Source: Mantis religiosa (taxonomy: Eukaryota; Arthropoda; Insecta; Mantodea; Mantidae). Taken from it: a DNA stretch of 64,000 nucleotides. A program made the position numbers and the translations under genes. Numbering within the stretch: position 1 is the first letter of the stretch; every line of letters starts with the position of its first letter. This document shows positions 32,830-45,041 of the stretch, piece after piece. The notes under the pieces were generated by a model. It searched no databases, was not told the DNA's origin, and was given only the letters and a program-made list of their open reading frames with translations. The DNA is taken from contig JAUKNK010000323.1 in NCBI GenBank assembly GCA_030765055.1, positions 176,001-240,000 on the forward strand. Direction: 5' to 3'.

Positions 32830-32878
<49 letters not shown>
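32808..32878 (+). repeat. (CA)n microsatellite
   Basis: About 35 CA units with one AG interruption at 32829-32830. Confidence 0.98.
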
Positions 32879-32880
<2 letters not shown>

Positions 32881-33088
32881 AGTTGTATCTGGAGAAATGC
32901 TCTATCACATGGCATCTCTGAACGACAAATGAACTTCCCAAAATCAACGTGTAACTTGGGTTCACCAAAGTCACAGTTTACCTATGCTACTTTTATGTTT
33001 GCAGAAGCTACCATTACTTAGACCTGCTGAGAAACTTAATGAACCAGCTGCTAATGCAGGAGAGCTTTGTTGTTGGTGTTGTCTTACA

Positions 33089-33487
33089 GGGTGCCCCAAA
33101 CAAAATATGTATCTCAGAGACCATGACTACCACCATCACGTTTACTAGACTTGACGCCGTTAAACCTTTTCCCCTTGGGAAGTATGAAGACAAGAGCGTA
33201 CAAAATAAAAGTACACGTTTCTCAAGTTTGGTGATCCATGTTCTAGAAACATTTATAAGAATTACAGGCGAAAATATGATGAAAGTCTTTCAAGATACAA
33301 GGGGACAGCAATGGAAGTGACGGGGTCATATCGAATTGCTATAAATGTTGTATATGCCTATTATGAAGATAATCCCAAATTTCATGTTCAAGTCAATCAT
33401 ACCTATAGAATGAATCCAGGCTTTATAGTTATCCTGCACAGCAATACACTTTTATTAATTAAAATTCTTCATTTATATGGGACACCC
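33089..33487. mobile_element. Candidate small TIR element
   Basis: Starts GGGTGCCCCAAACAAAAT and ends TTTATATGGGACACCC. Inverted, the ends match at about 10 of the first 12 bases (GGGTGYCCCAWA). No transposase motif is seen in the small ORFs inside. The target duplication was not clear, so this is tentative. Confidence 0.35.
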
Positions 33488-33499
33488 ATTAAGATGAAC

Positions 33500-35560
33500 C
33501 GGTAGTAAAAATATAATCTAGTAAAGTGGTTTTCATTTTTTAATCTGTGAAAACAGCCGCCAAAGCAATGAATCCACAACACTGTAGTGTGCATTTTCAG
33601 CTCCAAAGGGAGCTGCTTTCGAACAGCAAACACGTGTAGAGGCACATTACATTATCTTTGTGTAGATGGTGGCGTCACTGGACGAGCAGGGAATTACAGT
33701 GGACCGCGTGGGCTTTGTCAAAGGATTTGATGCTTAGGGTTTTTAATGAATCATAACAACTGTACAAGACCATTAGTATGTGTGTACCGATAGGAGATGG
33801 AGATGTGATTAGGTGTCACTTGACGCATTCGTGTTTCCGTCAGTCTAATTTGGAAGTAATATCAATTACTCCATACTCTTTATGCAATGCATGCAATGCC
33901 TCTTAGAAACAAGCCCGCAAAATGGCGTTTGGCGCCACCGCCGTTTTCAAATCCAGCCAAGGTACACTAATCCAAAGAAGCTGTTTTCCATTACTAGGGA
34001 CTCGTATTTTATAGTTAAATTTAGGGATGAGGGAAGTACAAGTTCAAACACAGACAACGGCATTGTAACCTAGTGAAAGATATTATAACCGGTTATAATT
34101 CTAATGCTATCTTACGATGTTATTAAATGCCAGAATTATTTTGTGAGCGTGAATAACCAGAAAATCACGTGGAAACACAGTACTGTATAAGCTGCACCTG
34201 TTCCTTTCCTTATTTTGCGATCGAAATTGTTAAAATAAATTCCTTGATAAACAGTAAAAGGTAATGCGTTTGGTTAATTGATGTATACAAATTTCCAGTA
34301 GTAAGGAAAGCTTATTGTAACTTCCTAAATAATGCTGCGTCTTCGAGTTATGTTGTACATGATGGCATCTGTGACGTCACCCTCTGGCGATGTGTGAAGC
34401 CTTAACTTTGTATTCTGTCTCTTTGTAAAGCCAGCCTTCGTCTTAGCTGGACGTCTGGCCCCAGGCTTGTCAGATATGACGTCCATTGGTCAATACTTTT
34501 GTAATTATGTTTCATAAGTAAATCTCTTTTGTGTTAAGTATGGATTAGTGCATTAATGTAATCATTCCTTTATAGATAAATGGCAAAGAATTCCAACCAT
34601 TCCTGCCAAGCATGTGTTTCTGATTACCATTAGAGTTATACTTTTCCTACATCCGTTCTAGTCACCTGTAAGCAATCCTGTATCTAAACCCATCTATAGC
34701 CAGAACGTGACAATATTATTCCATTCAAACTTTTAAATCGGAATGCATGGCAGACAATTCTAATTGATCCGTGAACAGCATTTTAAAATAACTTATATTT
34801 TGACATTTGAGTGTCCTCCTTCAAAACCTTTACTGGAGAATTTTGTAAAATGCTAAATAGTCTTTTACCAGTTAGACGGAAAAGTTGTTTGTGTGTCTAG
34901 TTTCATAGCAGCTTATACAGATATACACTTTAAAATTGAAATGCTGTATTTCGTGTAAAACCAGTTATTTATGAAATCTGACCACATAAACTTTTATTAT
35001 AGTCGTTTTACTTGTTCTTCATGGCACAGGAACTTAGGATTTAGTGAAAGCACAACTTTGACAACTGTTACAGCTACAAATAAGATAATATATCCCTACC
35101 TTTGAATGATTATAAGGATCAGAAAATGAAATAAATTGTTATTTAAGGTTTAGTTATGAAACCAGGCATGCGTCAATTACAGTGATAATGTTCTACTTAT
35201 TTGACAAAATTCAGCAACGATCCACATTTCATATTTTCATCTCACATTCATACCTGAAGAATATTTTGACACGTCCTTCATCCAGTACAATGATGTGTAT
35301 AACACTGTTATAAATAAGATATAGTTAGATGCAGTTCATGTTAAGTTAATTTGCAATAACAATAATGTATGGTTCAGATTACTTGGAAGATAATTCGGAG
35401 CAGCTGTGTTTTAAGTGAAGAACCTCATGACAAAACATTCAAACTACGGTCTTCTACATACACCTGTATTTAATGTTAAAATACGAGTTAAGCCCGATAA
35501 TCGATAAAGTGAACAGAAACATCATAAATTAAGAACTAATTATTGGAATGACTACATAGA
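33500..35560. other. about 2 kb without a recognised gene
   Basis: AT-rich, no motif-bearing ORF. A segment at 34350-34712 with several GACGTC sites was considered as a solo LTR but not accepted. Confidence 0.5.
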
Positions 35561-35568
35561 TTCACTCG

Positions 35569-36134
35569 CTACTTTTCAACATAGTCACTACCATTGTTGA
35601 GACATTTATCGTAACGGTACACAATCAATTGTGTGCCGAAGTCATAGGTGTCAGCCTTCGATATCCGAAGCCAAAAAGTCACTCCATTCTGCACTTCAGC
35701 GTCAGTGTGGAAACGTTTTCCAGCTATAAAATGCTTCATGAGTAAGGAAGAGATGAAAATCACATGGGACGACCAAGCCACCAGGACACAAATAAGTGCA
35801 AAAGCGAGAGAGACATCTTAAGGAATTGGCAAGAGATTTCTGAAACTGTGACCGTCACCAGGGACGGTTGGCCAGTACGAACTTTGTTATGAATATGGGT
35901 TCGTACTTCGCTGAATTGCCTGCGCCGTCGTCTTACCAAAATGTTGCACACAATCTTGTGTCCATACACAAGACACAACTGGCCATGGATCTCTGCTGCA
36001 GATTGCTTTCGAGCGTGCAAAACTCGGATGACTGGATGACCTCTCACATGGCGGGAGACAATCAGGGCTATTCTGTAACGTCTGGTTGAAGCTGAACTCC
36101 TTGTTAAAGCCGCTAACCACTGGCCATGCGCCAT
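35569..36134 (-). pseudogene. mariner transposase with the core deleted
   Basis: Minus strand. The N-terminal piece (36134-35760) has IRVLHARKQSAAEIHGQLC, RRRRRQFSEVRTHIHNKVRT and GQPSLVT, the helix-turn-helix and GRPS linker of mariner. The C-terminal piece (35781-35569) has KHFIAGKRFHTDAEVQNGV and YRYDKCLNNGSDYVEK, the conserved mariner tail. The catalytic middle of about 150 residues is missing. TIRs were not identified, so only the coding remnant is annotated. It is a different lineage from the 10.06-kb and 26.96-kb elements by sequence. Confidence 0.75.
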
Positions 36135-36341
36135 TTGTTATTCTGTTTCATCGTAACCATAACAACATCTTGTTGAGAGGAAGAAAGTTATGGTTAAGGG
36201 TAACAAGAGGTGAGACCATGTTAGCGCCAGCAATACTACTCTTTGCTTGCTGGAAATTGATTTAGAAGCACGAAGGAATGAAGAGCACCGGAGGGGATAG
36301 ATAACCTTATGCTATTCGTACATCGTAAAGTAAAACCATAA

Positions 36342-36342
<1 letters not shown>

Positions 36343-36405
<63 letters not shown>
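36343..36405 (+). repeat. (GT)n microsatellite
   Basis: About 31 uninterrupted GT units. Confidence 0.98.
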
Positions 36406-36409
<4 letters not shown>

Positions 36410-38360
36410 AATGAAAAGTATATGCTTACACGAGTAATACGTAAAGACTTTTCTAACATAACTTTGGACCTCTGGTCATTTACGCGGTGGTAAAGAACAT
36501 ATCGAAGAAGTTTTTGTTCTGAGATTCATTTCTCCGTCAGAATTATTTTATAATCAAGCATTTACATTTAATTTTCTGCCGTGTAACCGTTGAAAGGCTG
36601 ATTTAGGTTAGAAAGTCCTACAAACTATAGGTAGCTTCCACATTCCTTCAGCAGCTGATGCCAAAGCAAAAAATATCCAAAATTAAAGCTGTTTCTTTGA
36701 AATTGAATGCTAGAAGATGGAATATGTATATAACGAAATCACCAGAGCTCGTATTTCATTTAAGTATTGATTACAGATTATTACAAGAAATTATACTTTC
36801 CTGTAACATATACCTAAAATTTTTTCGCCGCTTCCCGGTCTGTAAGGTGATGTCACCTAATTTTGGTGTGCTAAATTGAATAATGGTGTCCATTTTTATC
36901 TCTCACGTAAGGTTTTCTCACAAATCACAAATAATAATTTGAAAGTGGTGTCTCTATGTAAGGATCGTGCGTTACAATATGAATACAAAAAAGAAAAGTT
37001 TCTGAGTAATAAATATATAGAAATACTTGTATATCTGTAAAGTAAGATGTGAAGTTGTATTTCCTTTGACAGGAAAGTCTGTTGAGCTGATTTACATATA
37101 AGTTTCAAGTACCAACAGTAGTCCACATTGATCTATCGTATCTGACATCTACTGTCCATCTCCTTGATTTCTTGCTGAAATCATTCACCTTGTTCATTTC
37201 TGAAGGCTCCAAAATTATCAAGAAAATAGTTTAGCTGAGAATACAAGTAGTAAAGCTTTAAACTCGTATTTCGCCCTGAAGCTCATAATAGCCTTTGTCG
37301 TATATTTCTAATGTTTACGTATCGCAGATAGTGTATAAGGAACTTATTAACTACCTATTTGAAAGTATACCATGGTTGCGGTTCATTCATGTTTCATCAT
37401 AACCGGGAAAATGTCACAGGACAGTGTTATTAAATGCAAAGTATTTCAAATATTTAGCTGTTACTTCGTGTTTGCATTACTTTGCGACAATTGCTTTAAC
37501 ATTAATTATGGTAAAGTGAAACCATATATGTATGTGCTAAGTGTAAATATAACATCCCACCACTGTATGCTAGAGCGGAAAATTTTCCTAACCTAATCTC
37601 TGACGAATTTCGCTAGTTCCTAACGGAGAAATACATCTTTTATATGGCGCAATTTTTCGAAATATTTGTAAAATGATATAGTTTTTCTTAGCTAAATAGA
37701 AGGTAAAAAAGTAGAAAGTTCATGTTTAAGATGCACTAGAGTTTATACTTCATAAAAGTATCTGTTGGAGACTATTACATTGAAAATACGAAATCCACTT
37801 TTAATTATGTCATTGGTACTTCAAGAAGTACAAAGAAGTTATTTGTTGTACTGGTTTGCAAAAAATCATTGATATACCAAGCAAATAGAAGTTTAAAATA
37901 CTTAGTGCATATAGGACGATATTTACTAAAAATTATGCACTGTCCTAAAAACGGCAACTTTTCTTATATTTATATATCATTATGTCGAATTAATAATGGC
38001 CTTACTTCTGCAATAAGCAATGTATATTTTGCATTGCACTTCCGAAGACTTTGTAGCTCGCTTGCGATCCAACTTGGTCTGTACAGAACGGATGCCTTGA
38101 AGTGATCACAATTGCACTATTTGAACTGGCGCAACAAAAATGATGCAAAAACAAAACACGCTTGCAAAGCGTATGAATTTGCGATGAGTCTCTCCAGGTG
38201 CTAACAACATGGTTCAGAAGATCTGTCACCATAAAGAGCATGGTTACAGGAAATGAAAACCCGCCATTCTTGTTAGATCTCAGTTGTTAACCGTAACAAC
38301 TGTTAGCAGTATTCTTAACCAGAGGTTACAGAATAGCCGTGAATATCAGAGCAGCCATTT
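36410..38360. other. about 1.95 kb without a recognised gene
   Basis: AT-rich with short, motif-free ORFs. Confidence 0.5.
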
Positions 38361-38370
38361 TCTCCTAGCA

Positions 38371-38610
38371 TGCCCGCCTTGGTAGAAAAGTAGCATGTCT
38401 GCCTTACGTTCAAGAGGTCCCGAGTTCGAATATCGGCCAGGGTGAGTTACCTGGATAAGGTTTTTTCGGGGTTTCCCTTATCCTGAAGGACGAATGTAGG
38501 GTAACCCTAAGCTCCATGGACCCCGGATGCATTGAGCATCATTTCACCATTTCATTCATTTTCCGATGTGACTAAATGTTGCAGGACGAAAATTACACAC
38601 ACAAAAAAAA
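38371..38610 (+). repeat. SINE family S2, copy 5, with perfect 10-bp TSD
   Basis: TCTCCTAGCA occurs directly before (38361-38370) and after (38611-38620). The head (GCCTTGGTAG, B box GAGTTCGAATATCGG), the body and an ACACACAC-A8 tail fill the space. This defines the family length at about 230-240 bp. Confidence 0.92.
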
Positions 38611-38620
38611 TCTCCTAGCA

Positions 38621-41214
38621 CAGCACGGTAATCACTGCCGGCACTGCCGTTTCAAATTTTCATGGCATATATTTTACTCCACTGGAATTTTTTGTGATAC
38701 GCGGAAATAAAGCTAGTAACATAACTTTTATCTGGAGTGAAATTTATATAATTGTTAGAAGTAGTCAGTGTAATAAAATCCATTTCTTAATATTACTTGT
38801 AATTTATCTATTATTCCATAGTCAATAGTCAAATGAATGCAAGTCATTTTTGCACATTATTCAAGACAATTGAAACAATAATTAAAAGTTAAAATATTAC
38901 GTTTATTAAACTAAAATATGTCACTAATTGCTAAGGAATTGACGCTTTGTGCAACATTTGAGTAATATCAATGTGCTAAATGTACTAGTTGTAACCGCAG
39001 TATCAGACATCGATTAGGAGGTGGCAAATTAATCGAAATCAGACAATTAAAAAGAAGATAATTTAATAAAAATGTTTGATAAACTAATAAAAAATCTCGT
39101 TATAATAATATGAAATTAAAATGGATAGATTAATGATTAAAATAGCGGTAGACTTAAAGAATAATAAGGGAAGAATATAATTTAATATAGCATACATAAT
39201 ACCATCCAGGTAAGGAAAAGAAAACATTCTTGTAAAAATTTGTACATTTCGGAGAGACAGTAAGGGAGGACCGTTATCTTCTTTGTGCTAGTAAAAGTTC
39301 AATGTCTGAGAACTATACAGCATTTCCAGGCAGGAATGTGTCGAGACAAAGGGGCTTTCAAAATGCAGTTGAGCTAAAGGTATTTACTTCGCTGATTTGA
39401 TAACGATGTATACCGTTACAAACAAATCAGGGTAGGCGTTCCCCAACTCAGAGTGGGCTGAACGTCAATGAGTTAAATGGGTTTTGCAAACCAATGCGAA
39501 AATTCGAAATAAATGAGAAACCAATAATAATGTAACATTTGAGAAGGCTGAGCTAGTTTGGTCATATGATAAAGTTAAAGAGGCGGTCAGAATAAGGTTC
39601 GAACTGAATCGTGAAGTAAGAAAAATTTACTTAAAAGGTGATACTACGACATGAAGGGCGTGGTCATGCGCATTAAGGAGAGAAGCGAAGATTTGGATGT
39701 CTGAAATGTAGGGAAGGTAGGAATAGCACAACCATCGTAAGTGGAAGCAGCATTAGAAGTTTATTAGAGAAAAGTAGTCGCCGTATAAAGAAGAAATAGA
39801 AACCGCGCGGAAGTAACTTTAAACAAGTAATCCAAGGTTTCAAGTAAAATTGAATTCATGTTAGGAATTTTACTAACAGGTGGTCATCGATCCAAGTCGA
39901 TAAGCAAACTTAGTAGGAATTAAACCAAATAATTCTGGAACAAACAAAGTGTTATTAATACGACTGAGTAGCTAGCAACCACTAAAATCCATTTCCTACA
40001 TCCATTCACCTGAGGATAAGAGAACTTATAGCTCCAATTAGAACCCAATCAATTTAACACTGATATGCGGGTTTGCCGCATAATAAAGCTTTGAAATTAC
40101 CTTTCTCTACATATTTACCTTCCTTCATGGCCGGCCAGTGGTGGTCGCTGTGGCTATCGCAATTAATCTCCGGACAACCAACGTTAAATCAACAAATACC
40201 GAGCCGGAATTACATTTAACAGCGAGTGGAAGGGGAGCGTAGACCACAGTGAAATCACAATTTCCTGCGGTTTGGAGACTGACTGGTTAGGTTAAATTAG
40301 CTTTGTGTATGTGTATTTAAATAATGGGTTTGATATTGATAATTGGCTTTTGTCTGTACATGCGCAGCTGGACAAAATAGAATAATTTGTTTAAAAGATG
40401 GTGCTTTTATTACTAAGTCAATTAAGGTGGTTTCTGAAATGAAAGGTGATTGAGAGTATTCACATTTAAAAGCCCCTATTATACGCACTTCCTTCCCCAA
40501 GTCATTACGTTTTAGACAATTAACCAGAAGCATTTACGGTCCAAAATTTTTAATAAGCTGAAAGTTTACACATAATGAGTAACGCCAATTTAAATAAGAG
40601 AGATTACTTAATTAATTTGGATAATGGAAGTAATGTGTTGAAGTGCATAAATTAATACATTCGTATATCTCTCTCGTTATATTTCATGTTTTGGGGGAAA
40701 ATGAGACAGCTAATTAAAATAGAATGTCTATCTCATGCTGAGAGAAATTTCTAGACCTCCTTTTGGTTTCTATTTTTGTCTACTGTTGAAAGGATTTCTA
40801 ATCACGGAATGTTTCAAAGCAAAACAAGAGCAAACTTGTATTAACAAAGAGATAGTAATTACACTCTTTGCTCACAGAGTTGGATGCGTTCCTTTGAGAA
40901 GTCAAACTTTGTTCACGTTTCGGTGAGCCTCTATCACAAAGCATGCGATCAAGAACAGATATGGCCATTGGAATCAGATCACGGTATATCCACTTCTAAA
41001 TATAAACATAGAATTAAAATAACGTATATTGTCTCTGTGGAGAACATGTTTCAGTAAATTATTTATATTCCGAGTTAATTACGAACAATTTTTAATCCGT
41101 ATAATATGCAGCCTTTGTAAAAACACAACATCTGCAGAAGTTTTTAATACACTGTTTAGATTTATTTCAAGATATAATTTGAAAATTGAATACAACATAC
41201 ACATGCTGTGTATG

Positions 41215-41215
<1 letters not shown>
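38621..41215. other. about 2.6 kb without a recognised gene
   Basis: AT-rich. Around 39540-39720 one frame reads LRRLS-stop-FGHMIK, faintly like the C-terminus of a LINE reverse transcriptase, but too decayed to annotate. Confidence 0.45.

Positions 41216-41310
<95 letters not shown>
41216..41310 (+). repeat. (GT)n microsatellite, the longest in the window
   Basis: About 47 uninterrupted GT units. Confidence 0.98.
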
Positions 41311-41312
<2 letters not shown>

Positions 41313-41690
41313 ATATTTCAAATCTCATATTTTATAATGGACGTTTCATCGGATAATTGAATACGACTGTAACAATATAACTTATCTTTCAAATGTACAT
41401 ATATATTCATTTATTGCAAATTTGTCTAACACTTTTTGTACATATTTACTGCAAGTCAGCAAAACAAGCTTGATAATAGGTGGCAGTCCAATTAAAAAGC
41501 TAAAGGTTAACATTTTTATTTTACTATACAGAGTGTACCATAAAAACAACTTTCAATTTTTAGATTCAAACAGCAAATTGAACTATTGGTTTATTACTAA
41601 ATTAGTATTTAGACATGTTTTGTTTTTAACATGAAATATGAAACTCATTTGTTATTTATTAAGATATTTTTTGATGTAATATGTAGAGTG

Positions 41691-41885
41691 CATCGGGGGG
41701 AGATGCCATACTTAAGCTTTGAGGGATCAAAAGTTGAGTTAAATTGTGAGTTTAGGTTCAGCACTATACTGGCATTCACTGAGGAGCCTTTTTTTACATA
41801 TGTGCAAGTTTGTATTACGTTATTGCTGTTAATTAAGTGTGTCTTTATCTTTTAGTCAAAAGCGTAGTTTAGGCATCTCACCCCG
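41691..41885. mobile_element. Candidate 195-bp pogo-like MITE
   Basis: Left end CATCGGGGGGAGATGCC and right end GGCATCTCACCCCG form inverted ends of about 14 bp with one or two mismatches. It abuts, across AACAA, a second such end that starts the larger pogo element. The two ends make a 12-bp perfect hairpin (41874-41902). Confidence 0.45.
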
Positions 41886-41985
41886 AACAACGGGGTGAGA
41901 TGGCAGTTATATCGTAAGGAAAATTTAGTATATTTTTGCGCATTTATGATAGAAATACATCTTTTAGAAAGCATGTTTATTAGTA

Positions 41986-43140
41986 TTATAAGGAATAAAG
42001 TACAAAACGGTAATAATGGATGTAAGAATACACAAATGACATGATTACATGCAAATGAAATCGAAGTTCTTTTGCACAGTTGTTCCACACGTTTTCTTCT
42101 TCTGTGCAAGTTTCATGCAACCATTTACTGCAAACGACACACTGAATCCAATCAACCTGTGGTCCAGTTTTATCGTAGTAACTGAGAGCACACTCAACAC
42201 AATAATCACTGCCCTTTCCTGGTCTGTTTGGTTTCCTACATTTAATTCGCTCCGATCTAATTTTAGCCTCTTCTATGCGATTCTGTTTTGTGAGAACTTC
42301 AGCATGTTTCTTCTTGCGCTTAGATTTCAGTGGATCCAATATAGGCACAGAAGTAACTTCTTCAAATGATGTTACTGGTTCATTCTGAATAATCCCCATT
42401 TCGTTTCCCTCTTCTTTCTTCTGTGGGAGAACAGCTCCAGCAGATTCTCTCCTGTTTAGTTCACTTTCTTTAGTCCTTTCTGCATGATCAGTAGCAACCA
42501 TATCGGACATTTGAAACGCCTCTCCTGGAATATTTACCGGATTGAAGGGTTACAACCCATAAGCTTGAAACCCAGACTGAGCATTGCATGGGCTTCACTG
42601 AGCAAAACTGGGAACTGTGCTCTTGATACTTTCCGTCCTGGATGGGACAATGTTTAGTTGCGAATTGCTCTGTCAAAGGCTTGTTTCAGTGGTTTGAAAA
42701 CACACCTGTCAAAAGGCTAAAGGTAGAGTGTTGAATGCGGAGGCAAATAAATCAGGATCACTTCGTTTTCCACAGCAAACTCTAGCATATCTGGATCCAT
42801 AGAGTGTGAAGTATGGCCATCGAGAAACAGCACAACCTTTCCTTGTTGTTTTCTGGGAATAAAGTGGTTTTTAACCAGCTCATAAATATTTCAGATTTGA
42901 CATACCCTGATTTCTCATTCATAAATACATTCGAACCATTTGGAAGTCCATCTGCCCATTCAAGTTTCTTTCTTTTACCCTTGAAAATGCACGCCGGAGG
43001 GATGAAGTTACCTTCAGCATTGCAGCAAGTGATAAACGTTATGGTTTCTCCTTTTTCTCCAGATGTTACTTGATAGAGCGTAGGATAGCCTTTTTCTGAT
43101 ATCATATATCTGTTAACATATGACCGCTGCATAGCAACAG
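41986..43140 (-). pseudogene. pogo/Tigger transposase (DDE_1) with C-terminal PHD-like finger
   Basis: The first piece (43132-42782) reads TSGEKGETITFITCCNAEG, PPACIFKGKRKK and SEIFMSWLKTTLFP, the middle of the DDE_1 catalytic domain of Tigger/pogo transposases. A frame break follows. Further on in other frames come LICLPPHSTLYL and PFDRCVFKPLKQAF, the usual post-catalytic motif, with stops. The final piece (42510-41986) is a basic linker and a Cys/His cluster: YCVECALSYYD..., DWIQCVVCSKWLHETC, resembling the PHD-like finger found at the end of many such insect proteins. Stops and frame breaks make the gene dead. The third catalytic Asp region is not confidently seen. Confidence 0.75.
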
Positions 43141-43154
43141 CGGATAGTGAACTA

Positions 43155-44116
43155 GCAGACCAGAAGAAGAATCGAGTCGTCCAGGTTTACCTGGACGGAG
43201 TGGTTTCGCCCAGCACCTAGCCGCTTAGTGCGGCTTTACCTGAGCAGTATGGTAGTTGTCGTTTGTCTCAAGCGTTTGTGTCTCTGATCTATTGGGTTAA
43301 GCCGCTCAGGCTGCCGCCTGGGGTATGTATTCCCAAGGCCGCCTTCACCTGAACTCCCTGCTTGAAGTAGGTCAGAGTGCAGACAACACGATCAGAGGAT
43401 ATTATCTAGACCCATTTCTGGTTCTGGGGTTTATGGTGAGATGGATAGAACCCCTCCAGGCTAATAGCCCATGGCGTCCTTGGGGAGTTTGTATCTCCTC
43501 CTCCTGCGAGGTGCTCTGTGGTCATACCGACCAAAAGTGTTGACCAGCTGGTTGGAATAGGTAGACAGGTTTCGGTGGAAGGCTCGAGATCTCTCTCTTA
43601 CCATGTGCACTATGTAAGGGATTTGGGAGTATTCGTGTAGCATATGAGTAGGGAATCTGCACCCAGTACCGTAGATCATCCTCAACGCCCGATTCTGCAC
43701 GATCTGTAGTCTGCGGATGGTGGTCGGAGCCGCCAATCCCCAGACCTCGCACCCGTACAGAATCATGGGTGCAATAATCGCCCGGTACAGGCGTAGTTTG
43801 AGGTGAGCAGGCATCTTGGATTTGGAGATGGGGTACAACTGCCTGAGTGCGACATGGCCTAGTCCCGCCTTGGCCCTGACATGGGGAGTGAAGTTTAGTC
43901 CGCGATCAAGCAGGACACCCAGGTATTTAGCCGAGGCAACCCAAGGGATTTGCCTCTGCCTCAGCCTCAGTGTTCCCGTCGGTCGCCAACGTTGGACCTT
44001 AGCCGATAGAAGAGTAGAGCTCTTCCCTGGACTAATTGCCATCCTCCACTTCTCACTCCAGCGGCCGATCGCTCGGAGCTGTCGTTGCAGAGGCGGGAAG
44101 CAGAACCCGACGTTTA
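43155..44116 (-). mobile_element. 5'-truncated Jockey-like LINE (family L-A), copy 1
   Basis: A 962-bp insert between GGATAGTGAACTA (43142-43154) and GGATAGTAAACTA (44117-44129), a 13-bp TSD with one mismatch. It encodes the C-terminus of ORF2 plus about 300 bp of 3' UTR, which ends (minus strand) with two hairpins and a TTCTTCTTCTG-like tail. The UTR recurs at 51048-51491. Confidence 0.85.
43461..44042 (-). pseudogene. LINE ORF2 C-terminus (after the reverse transcriptase)
   Basis: 193 codons, open, no start of its own because the element is truncated. It begins near ISPGKSSTLL and AKYLGVLLDRGLNFTPH, continues with RLYRAIIAPMILYGCEVWG and LQIVQNRALRMIYG, the conserved thumb and C-terminal region of Jockey-clade LINEs, and ends with an Arg-rich stretch RAPRRRRRYKLP. 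The YADD box and endonuclease are missing. The frame is uninterrupted, suggesting a fairly recent copy. Confidence 0.85.
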
Positions 44117-44412
44117 GGATAGTAAACTATAATGCAACATACCTACTATGCTCAGCATGCGTAGAATTTCGCTCTGCTACTTTATTCCTACGCTCGCACG
44201 TACTTTAAAATTACTGTGTACCATTGAACAGGCATCTATTTTTAGTCCTTACCTGTATTTGTTAGTTTAAAAGCGAAGAAATACCTAACACAATGACACA
44301 CGCGTATGTTTTCGAGTCACGCTGCCACTAACGTGTGCCGTCCAGGTTGGTGTCGCGATCTGTTGTCAGCCGTCAAAATTGTAACCTTCAGGCATCTCAC
44401 CCCGATAGGCAT

Positions 44413-44430
44413 CCCCCCCCCCCCCCCCCC
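44413..44430 (+). repeat. C18 homopolymer
   Basis: Eighteen consecutive C bases directly beside the pogo terminal repeat, in a region otherwise AT-rich. Could be real or a base-calling artefact. Confidence 0.9.
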
Positions 44431-44439
44431 GATTCACTC

Positions 44440-45041
44440 TATTACTTGCAAATCTCCAGCTTTCAAATTTCAAACATTTTTTTTTTCAGAAATTCAAATA
44501 GGACTTATTTTGTATTGTTTTAGGAGGCAATAATTATATGTTACATACCTATATTGATGTAACGATACCAAAATAGATATCCAGTATTCTGAGCAAGTGG
44601 GATGACATTAACACAGATTGGTGAAATTTAGTGGTTTAACAAAAACTACGCTGTATTCTGTAGGGAAGAAATCCTGATGAATACTATTTGGTTATCCCTT
44701 TCGTTTTTAAGCTTTTCGTCCACTGCTGAACGTAAAATACCTCAAATCTATGCAAATTGTATTAACACAACATAAAAACGTAACGTTCGCGAAAATATTC
44801 TTATTGTAGCTTAGTCTTTAATTTGAATACCCCATCACTTTGTAGCTGCAAAATTTGCCTAATTGTATTCACCATTTCATTTTCATTATTGAATTTTTTC
44901 TTTTAATTTATTGAAAACGTTCTATACCTATGCACAGTATTTTTAGTTTAGATAAAAAATTATTCAAAAGAATAGTAAACGTGTATGTAGGCTGTAGTCC
45001 AGTGACTGTCCTCATTTAAACTGTTTTAATATAATTTCAAA
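44440..45041. other. about 600 bp without a recognised gene
   Basis: AT-rich, no motif seen. Confidence 0.5.

Larger units (their letters stand above)
41891..44404 (-). mobile_element. pogo/Tigger-like transposon, split by a LINE
   Basis: Ends CGGGGTGAGATGGC (41891-41904) and GGCATCTCACCCCG (44391-44404) are inverted copies of each other with one mismatch. Inside, on the minus strand, lies a Tigger-type DDE_1 transposase fragment; 43155-44116 is a later LINE insertion with a 13-bp TSD. The segment 44130-44390, then, would be the 5' part; it holds no recognisable N-terminus, so the element was already internally deleted. A clean TA target duplication was not seen. Confidence 0.6.

Noticed and set aside
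34350..34712. Segment from TGTTGTACATG to CAGAACGTGACA as a solo LTR
   Set aside because: Ends are LTR-like but no matching TSD was found, no related LTR exists in the window and the start is arbitrary.
39540..39720. LINE reverse transcriptase C-terminus (LRRLS..FGHMIK)
   Set aside because: Too many stops and only one short recognisable motif; similarity could be chance.
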